From JANMDR01 sp031409495 (GTDB taxonomy: Bacteria > Pseudomonadota > Gammaproteobacteria > Burkholderiales > Usitatibacteraceae), in contig JANNXI010000189.1 in the NCBI GenBank assembly GCA_031409495.1, positions 1-45,375 on the forward strand: DNA of 45,375 nucleotides. The letters run 5' to 3'. The translations under genes and the position numbers were made by a program. Below, piece after piece: positions 41,754 to 45,375 of this stretch. Each line of letters starts with the position of its first letter. Position 1 is the stretch's first letter. Below the pieces are notes generated by a model that searched no databases, was not told the origin of the DNA, and saw nothing but the letters and a program-made list of their open reading frames with translations.

Positions 41754-42977
41754 ATGATCAAACCTAACACACAAGAAACTGTAGTGTCGATCCGCTCTAG
41801 CTTAGCTGAAATTGCTCCCGACCAATGGAACGCCCTCACCCACAACAACCCTACTTTGCAATACGCGTGGCTGCACGCCTTGCACGAAAGCGGTAGCGCC
41901 TGTGCCAATAGCGGCTGGCTCCCGCAGTATTTAACAGTGCATGATGGCGACAACTTAATCGGCGCCATGCCTATATACATGAAGGGCCACAGCTACGGCG
42001 AATACGTGTTTGACTGGGCATGGGCGGACGCTTATGCCCGTACGGGGCGCGAATACTATCCCAAGCTGCTATGCGCGGTGCCCTTCACGCCCTGCACCGG
42101 CGCGCGCGTGTTGGCGACAAGCCCTGAAGTTGAAGCATTGCTGATTGAAGCTGCCCTGCAAATTGCAAAGCAAAGCAAGGTTTCATCGCTGCACATTTTG
42201 TTTGCACCCGATACGCAACAGGCCAAGTTTATCGAAGCTGGCATGCTCACCCGCACCGCCGTGCAGTTTCATTGGCGCAACGCAGGGTACGCTAATTTTG
42301 ACGCGTTTTTAGCCACATTTAGCAAGGAAAAACGCAAAAAAGTTAAGCAAGAACGCCGTAAAGTAGCCGACGCCGGCATCACCTTGCGACGCGTCGTGGG
42401 CACTGAAATATCGGAAGCGGATTGGGATTTTTTTGTCGCCTGCTATAACCGCACCTATCGGGAACACCGCTCCACGCCATACTTGAATCGCGATTTCTTT
42501 CGCATGATCGCACGCGGTATGGGTGATAACTGTTTGCTAGTAATAGCGGAGAAAGAAGATGCTTCAAAAAGCCCTGAAATAGGGAATCTACAACCTACTT
42601 TTCCGGTCGCCTGCGCCTTCAATTTATTCAATGATGACGGACTCTATGGCCGCTATTGGGGCTGCACAGAATTTAATTCAGGCCTGCATTTTGAAACCTG
42701 CTATTACCAGGCGCTAGAATTTTGCATCGAGCGTGGCATAAAATTATTCGAGGGCGGCGCGCAGGGTGAACATAAATTAGCGCGCGGGTTTACTCCCGTT
42801 AAATGCAATTCTGCCCATTGGATTGCCGACCCACAATTGCGCAAAGCCATCGCGCATTTTTTAACGCAAGAAGGTGCGTCATTAGACAATTATGTGGATG
42901 AGCTGGCGGAGCATCAGCCTTATAAACGTGGTGTGGTAGAAACCAATAACGGGGGAAGCAAAGCACCGATCTCGTAG
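41754..42977 (+). CDS. COG3146 (DUF482) peptidoglycan-biosynthesis/GNAT-like protein with a repeat-derived insert
   Basis: 407 residues. Family landmarks: PTLQYAWLHALHESGSAC, YGEYVFDWAWADAYARTGREYYPKL, FTPCTGARVL, KVKQERRKVADAGI, YGRYWGCTEFNSGLHFETCYYQALEFCI, and FEGGAQGEHKLARGF. It is related to FemAB/GNAT acyl-transferase folds. Between IAEKE and VACAFNLF there is an unusual hydrophilic stretch, DASKSPEIGNLQPTFP, encoded by a copy of the 29-bp palindrome (42564-42592). Family members usually move directly from the strand to the next one, so it looks like a translated insertion. It should be a surface loop. Confidence 0.85.
   Translation: MIKPNTQETVVSIRSSLAEIAPDQWNALTHNNPTLQYAWLHALHESGSACANSGWLPQYLTVHDGDNLIGAMPIYMKGHSYGEYVFDWAWADAYARTGREYYPKLLCAVPFTPCTGARVLATSPEVEALLIEAALQIAKQSKVSSLHILFAPDTQQAKFIEAGMLTRTAVQFHWRNAGYANFDAFLATFSKEKRKKVKQERRKVADAGITLRRVVGTEISEADWDFFVACYNRTYREHRSTPYLNRDFFRMIARGMGDNCLLVIAEKEDASKSPEIGNLQPTFPVACAFNLFNDDGLYGRYWGCTEFNSGLHFETCYYQALEFCIERGIKLFEGGAQGEHKLARGFTPVKCNSAHWIADPQLRKAIAHFLTQEGASLDNYVDELAEHQPYKRGVVETNNGGSKAPIS
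42564..42592. repeat. Copy of the 29-bp palindrome inside the COG3146 coding sequence
   Basis: Left arm TCAAAAAGCCCTG (9 of 13), centre AAA, right arm TAGGGAATCTACA (11 of 13). It encodes part of the SKSPEIGNLQ insert in frame and without a stop, at about residues 271-280. Confidence 0.6.
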
Positions 42978-43018
42978 CCCAGCTCTCGCGGCTTTTTACG
43001 ACAGCTGGGCGGCGGTGG

Positions 43019-43114
43019 TTAGTCATCGGGGTTCCACATAATCCAACATTTTCCATTAGCCTCAAATTCTAATGGAAGCCAATAGCACAAACCGTTGATT
43101 TCAAAGTGCTTCAG
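43019..43114 (-). other. Possible 31-codon frame or gene remnant between 42977 and 43181
   Basis: The minus-strand frame from CTG 43114 to TAA at 43019-43021 reads LKHFEINGLCYWLPLEF...NPDD and looks protein-like. It has no ATG, GTG or TTG start, and a TAG precedes the CTG. It is either a remnant or chance. A hairpin, TTCCATTAG (43051-43059) with CTAATGGAA (43069-43077), lies inside it. The remainder of this 203-base gap shows only a weak 8-bp hairpin after the COG3146 gene. Confidence 0.25.
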
Positions 43115-43180
43115 CTACTTTTTTTCCCAGTGAGTGATTGAGATTTGCAGCTTTTCGGTTGTAAAGATCAGTGTCGCGGA

Positions 43181-44782
43181 TCAAAGGTCGAGCGTCAACT
43201 CTGCCGAAGACGCGCGGGATACACATATGCACACCAGTCCCGCCTTCGTCCGCTCCTCAGTGGTCAATGCGAAGTCGCGATGGTCTGGTTGACCCGAGAT
43301 GACCTTTACCGCGCAGGTGCCGCAAGTACCCGACCGACAGGAGGCGGCTGCCCCGACGCCTGCGGCTTGCACCGCATCGAGTATCGATTGGCCCGCATTG
43401 ACATCAATGGTTTTTCCGCTGCGACGCAGCGTGACACGAACGGGACGGTCGTCTGTTTTTTTGTCCACCGTGAAACGCTCGAAGTTGATATCCGCTACAG
43501 CTATACCTGCCTGCGCGCCCGCAGCGCTCACAGCTTCGATCAGCGAACTGGGGCCGCAGACATAGACAACGCTGCTGATAGCGGCATTTGTGAGTAGCGC
43601 AGACACGTCCAGGCGCTGGGCCAGATCACCCACATAGAGGTGAAAGGTTTCGCCCAGCTCCGCCTTCAATTGTTCGGCAAATGCGGCATCGGCGCGCGAC
43701 CGGACGGCGTAGTGCAAATGCACTTTTCGGCCACCCTCGACAAGAGCAGATGCCATCGCACGAATCGGTGTGATACCGATCCCACCAGCAATGAGTACGG
43801 CCGGTCGTGCGTCGGCGTGCAGGCGGAAGTCATTGCCTGGCAGTCCGCATTTCAGCGTCGTTCCCAACTGATAGTCTTGATGTACGGCGGCCGATCCCCC
43901 TGCACCATTCGGATTTTCCTGCACCGCAATTTCGTAAGAGTTGGCAGTGCTGGCGGTAATCGAGTAGCGCCGGGTGGCGCTGAACGCGCCTGCATCGCCG
44001 CGCGCCGCAATCCGCACCGGAACGTCTATGTGCGCGCCGGGTTCGACGGGCGGTAGCTCTTCGTCATTTGCATTGCGCAAGACAAAGGCACGCACGCGCG
44101 GCGTGAGTTGACGGATTTCGCTGATGATCATGGTTAGCGGTCCATCGCCGAGTGTTTTCGGCGATGGGGACGAATCATTTTGCCGCGCACTGAGTTGCGC
44201 CTTGAGATCGGCAATCTGCGCATGTAGTGTCGCAGCGGCAAGCGAAACTTCTGTCTCGGTAAAGCGCGGCGTGATGTGTTGCGGGCAATTCCAATCGAAG
44301 GCCTCGACGGTGATGACGACACCGCGTTGCACGCGTGCGCGGTAGGTCGGCGATTCCAGTTTCGCGATCAGCGCCGGATCGTCATCGAGACCAACAACGC
44401 GTACACGACCGAGAATCTTCAATCGAGCCCGGTTAGGATAGTCCATGAGAATGATTGAAACGCGATCATTGTTGGCGAAATTGCCGACGCTGATGTACTG
44501 CATATTGCCGCGAAAGTCCGCATAGCCAAGCGTGTTACCGTCCAACACTTTCAGGAAACCTGTCGGCCCGCCGCGAAACTGCACATAGGGCCAGCCGGTT
44601 TCGCTGACAGTTGCCTGGTAGAAGCCGTCACGTGCCGCGATAAATTCTGCTTCACGCTGGCCGATCCGATTGTTTTGCGCTGGAACATCGTCAAACGGCG
44701 CGTAGTTCTCGCGACTGCCCATACGAGTTTGAACGTCGCGGACGGCGGGGGTGAAGGCGATGTTTGCGTAGGCATGTGGCAT
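43181..44782 (-). CDS. Fusion: pyridoxamine 5'-phosphate oxidase-like domain, FNR-type reductase and [2Fe-2S] ferredoxin
   Basis: 533 residues in three parts. Residues 1-190 form a PNPOx-like split-barrel domain (EAEFIAARDGFYQATVSETGW, VGNFANNDRVSIILMDYPNR). Residues about 215-430 form a ferredoxin-NADP reductase-like module: RRYSITAS for flavin, VLIAGGIGITPIRAMASAL for NAD(P). The C-terminal 90 residues are a plant-type [2Fe-2S] ferredoxin with C-x4-C-x2-C (CRSGTCGTC) and a fourth Cys in LVCIC. Such fusions pass electrons from NAD(P)H; the substrate on the PNPOx side is unknown. The region is visibly more GC-rich than most of the window. Confidence 0.88.
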   Translation of the reverse strand: MPHAYANIAFTPAVRDVQTRMGSRENYAPFDDVPAQNNRIGQREAEFIAARDGFYQATVSETGWPYVQFRGGPTGFLKVLDGNTLGYADFRGNMQYISVGNFANNDRVSIILMDYPNRARLKILGRVRVVGLDDDPALIAKLESPTYRARVQRGVVITVEAFDWNCPQHITPRFTETEVSLAAATLHAQIADLKAQLSARQNDSSPSPKTLGDGPLTMIISEIRQLTPRVRAFVLRNANDEELPPVEPGAHIDVPVRIAARGDAGAFSATRRYSITASTANSYEIAVQENPNGAGGSAAVHQDYQLGTTLKCGLPGNDFRLHADARPAVLIAGGIGITPIRAMASALVEGGRKVHLHYAVRSRADAAFAEQLKAELGETFHLYVGDLAQRLDVSALLTNAAISSVVYVCGPSSLIEAVSAAGAQAGIAVADINFERFTVDKKTDDRPVRVTLRRSGKTIDVNAGQSILDAVQAAGVGAAASCRSGTCGTCAVKVISGQPDHRDFALTTEERTKAGLVCICVSRASSAELTLDL

Positions 44783-44820
44783 GTTGAACTCTCGGCGGGA
44801 AGAAGAAAGAGAAGGAAGGC

Positions 44821-44847
44821 TGTCGCCGGAAGACGTTTCCGGCGACA
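44821..44847. other. 11-bp perfect hairpin between the YHS and PNPOx-FNR genes
   Basis: TGTCGCCGGAA (44821-44831), loop GACGT, TTCCGGCGACA (44837-44847). GC-rich, stable and without a T run. Its position in the 75-base gap between two same-strand genes fits an mRNA-processing or attenuation hairpin that would lower expression of the downstream fusion. Confidence 0.65.
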
Positions 44848-44857
44848 GTGCAGCGAA

Positions 44858-45337
44858 CTACTTGTTAAGCGACGTCCAGTTGCGATTCGCCTTGTTGATA
44901 AAGCTTTGCGGATCCTTGCCAAAGGTGGCGTTGATGTCGGCGTTGAAATTCAGATAAAGCTTGCCGTCGACAATTTGCCAGCCATTTAGAGGGTCAACAT
45001 CAAACAATTTTCCAACTGACGCGCCCCAGGCGCAGAAGCCGCCGTATTGCGGCGCGTATTTCGCCGGGTCGCTTTTGAAGGCAGCAGCGTTCTCTGCGCT
45101 GGAAAATTGCCACTTCACGCCGCCGTATTCTACGACGTAGCGGTCGCTGCCAGGGGCTGGTTTGCCTCCATTAAAGTAGGCTACAACGTCGTAGCCTTTT
45201 GCACCGAGGCCCGCGTGCAGCGTGTTGTATTCGCCGCCGGTTTGCTTAACAGACAGAGCCGGTGTGGCGATACCGGTGAGACCAAGAGCAATTGTGACTG
45301 CGGCGATTTTGATGATGCTGTTCAAGTTTGTATTCAT
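44858..45337 (-). CDS. YHS domain-containing exported protein
   Basis: 159 residues from ATG 45337 with GGACACATC before it. A Sec signal peptide (ALGLTGIATPALS) ends near residue 28. The YHS domain spans about residues 40-105 (GAKGYDVVAYFNGGKPAPGS, WQFSSAENAAAFKSDPAKYA, PQYGGFCAWGASVGK). Related sequences are named (seleno)protein because some use selenocysteine; here the position is an ordinary Cys codon. It is upstream of the PNPOx-FNR fusion on the same strand. YHS domains often bind metals; function unknown. Confidence 0.85.
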   Translation of the reverse strand: MNTNLNSIIKIAAVTIALGLTGIATPALSVKQTGGEYNTLHAGLGAKGYDVVAYFNGGKPAPGSDRYVVEYGGVKWQFSSAENAAAFKSDPAKYAPQYGGFCAWGASVGKLFDVDPLNGWQIVDGKLYLNFNADINATFGKDPQSFINKANRNWTSLNK

Positions 45338-45375
45338 GATGTGTCCAATATTTGAGAGGGGGAATGTTGGTTAGT

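Noticed and set aside
42799..43065. 88-codon minus-strand frame overlapping the COG3146 gene end
   Set aside because: It is antisense to a recognised gene and has no ribosome site or protein character.
1..45375. CRISPR arrays, rRNA and tRNA genes
   Set aside because: I saw no regularly spaced direct repeats, no rRNA-like stretch and no cloverleaf with a CCA end.

Overview
The window looks like the chromosome of a Gram-negative proteobacterium, most likely a betaproteobacterium (Burkholderiales or Nitrosomonadales type). The evidence is indirect: an NADH-dehydrogenase-like/SelD fusion, a nadE to P-II gene order, DUF1178, FabI, an O-antigen ligase with a heptosyltransferase-type glycosyltransferase, an autotransporter esterase, and Shine-Dalgarno sites close to AGGAG. 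No rRNA, tRNA, CRISPR or prophage module was seen.

Layout. 1-140 is the 3' end of an IS256-family element that has cut off the 3' end of a secreted RCC1-repeat gene (113-2725, minus). 2836-5913 (minus) holds DUF1178, an orphan malonate-decarboxylase-like carboxyltransferase, a small membrane protein and a glycine-zipper protein. 6144-8429 is the selD fusion. 8575-10054 (minus) pairs a BNR/sialidase-fold protein with a MoaD/ThiS-like sulfur carrier. 10124-10885 has an unknown gene and a possible LexA site. 10886-18043 carries an M13 peptidase, an autotransporter GDSL esterase, an esterase-D-like hydrolase, DUF1993 and an SrkA-like kinase. 18153-18829 is an AbrB/PIN toxin-antitoxin pair.

18922-30915 is one long minus-strand peptide ABC transport locus. 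Four paralogous family-5 solute-binding proteins come first, then two permeases and a double ATPase. It is interrupted by a MITE-like element and a GIY-YIG pseudogene with two amber codons. 31051-31216 is a foldback element. 31321-33699 is the LPS/O-antigen gene pair. 33799-35495 is fabI plus an SDR. 35657-37353 is a DUF2807 protein and MtfA. 37471-39166 is HipBA. 39459-41668 (minus) is nadE, P-II and a 45-residue membrane protein found by eye. 41754-42977 is a COG3146 acyltransferase-like protein. 43181-45337 is a more GC-rich two-gene redox operon (YHS protein, then a PNPOx-FNR-ferredoxin fusion).

The most distinctive signal is a dispersed 29-bp palindrome: arms of TGAAGATGCCCTA and its complement around a three-base centre. 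I find eight copies in this window. Six lie between genes, mostly just downstream of minus-strand genes. Two lie inside reading frames (a GT9 glycosyltransferase and the COG3146 protein) and are translated in frame. It behaves like a small mobile or REP-like family that can also insert peptide segments into proteins. Other mobile debris includes the IS256 end, a 111-bp MITE-like element, a 166-bp foldback element and a half-element at 39305.
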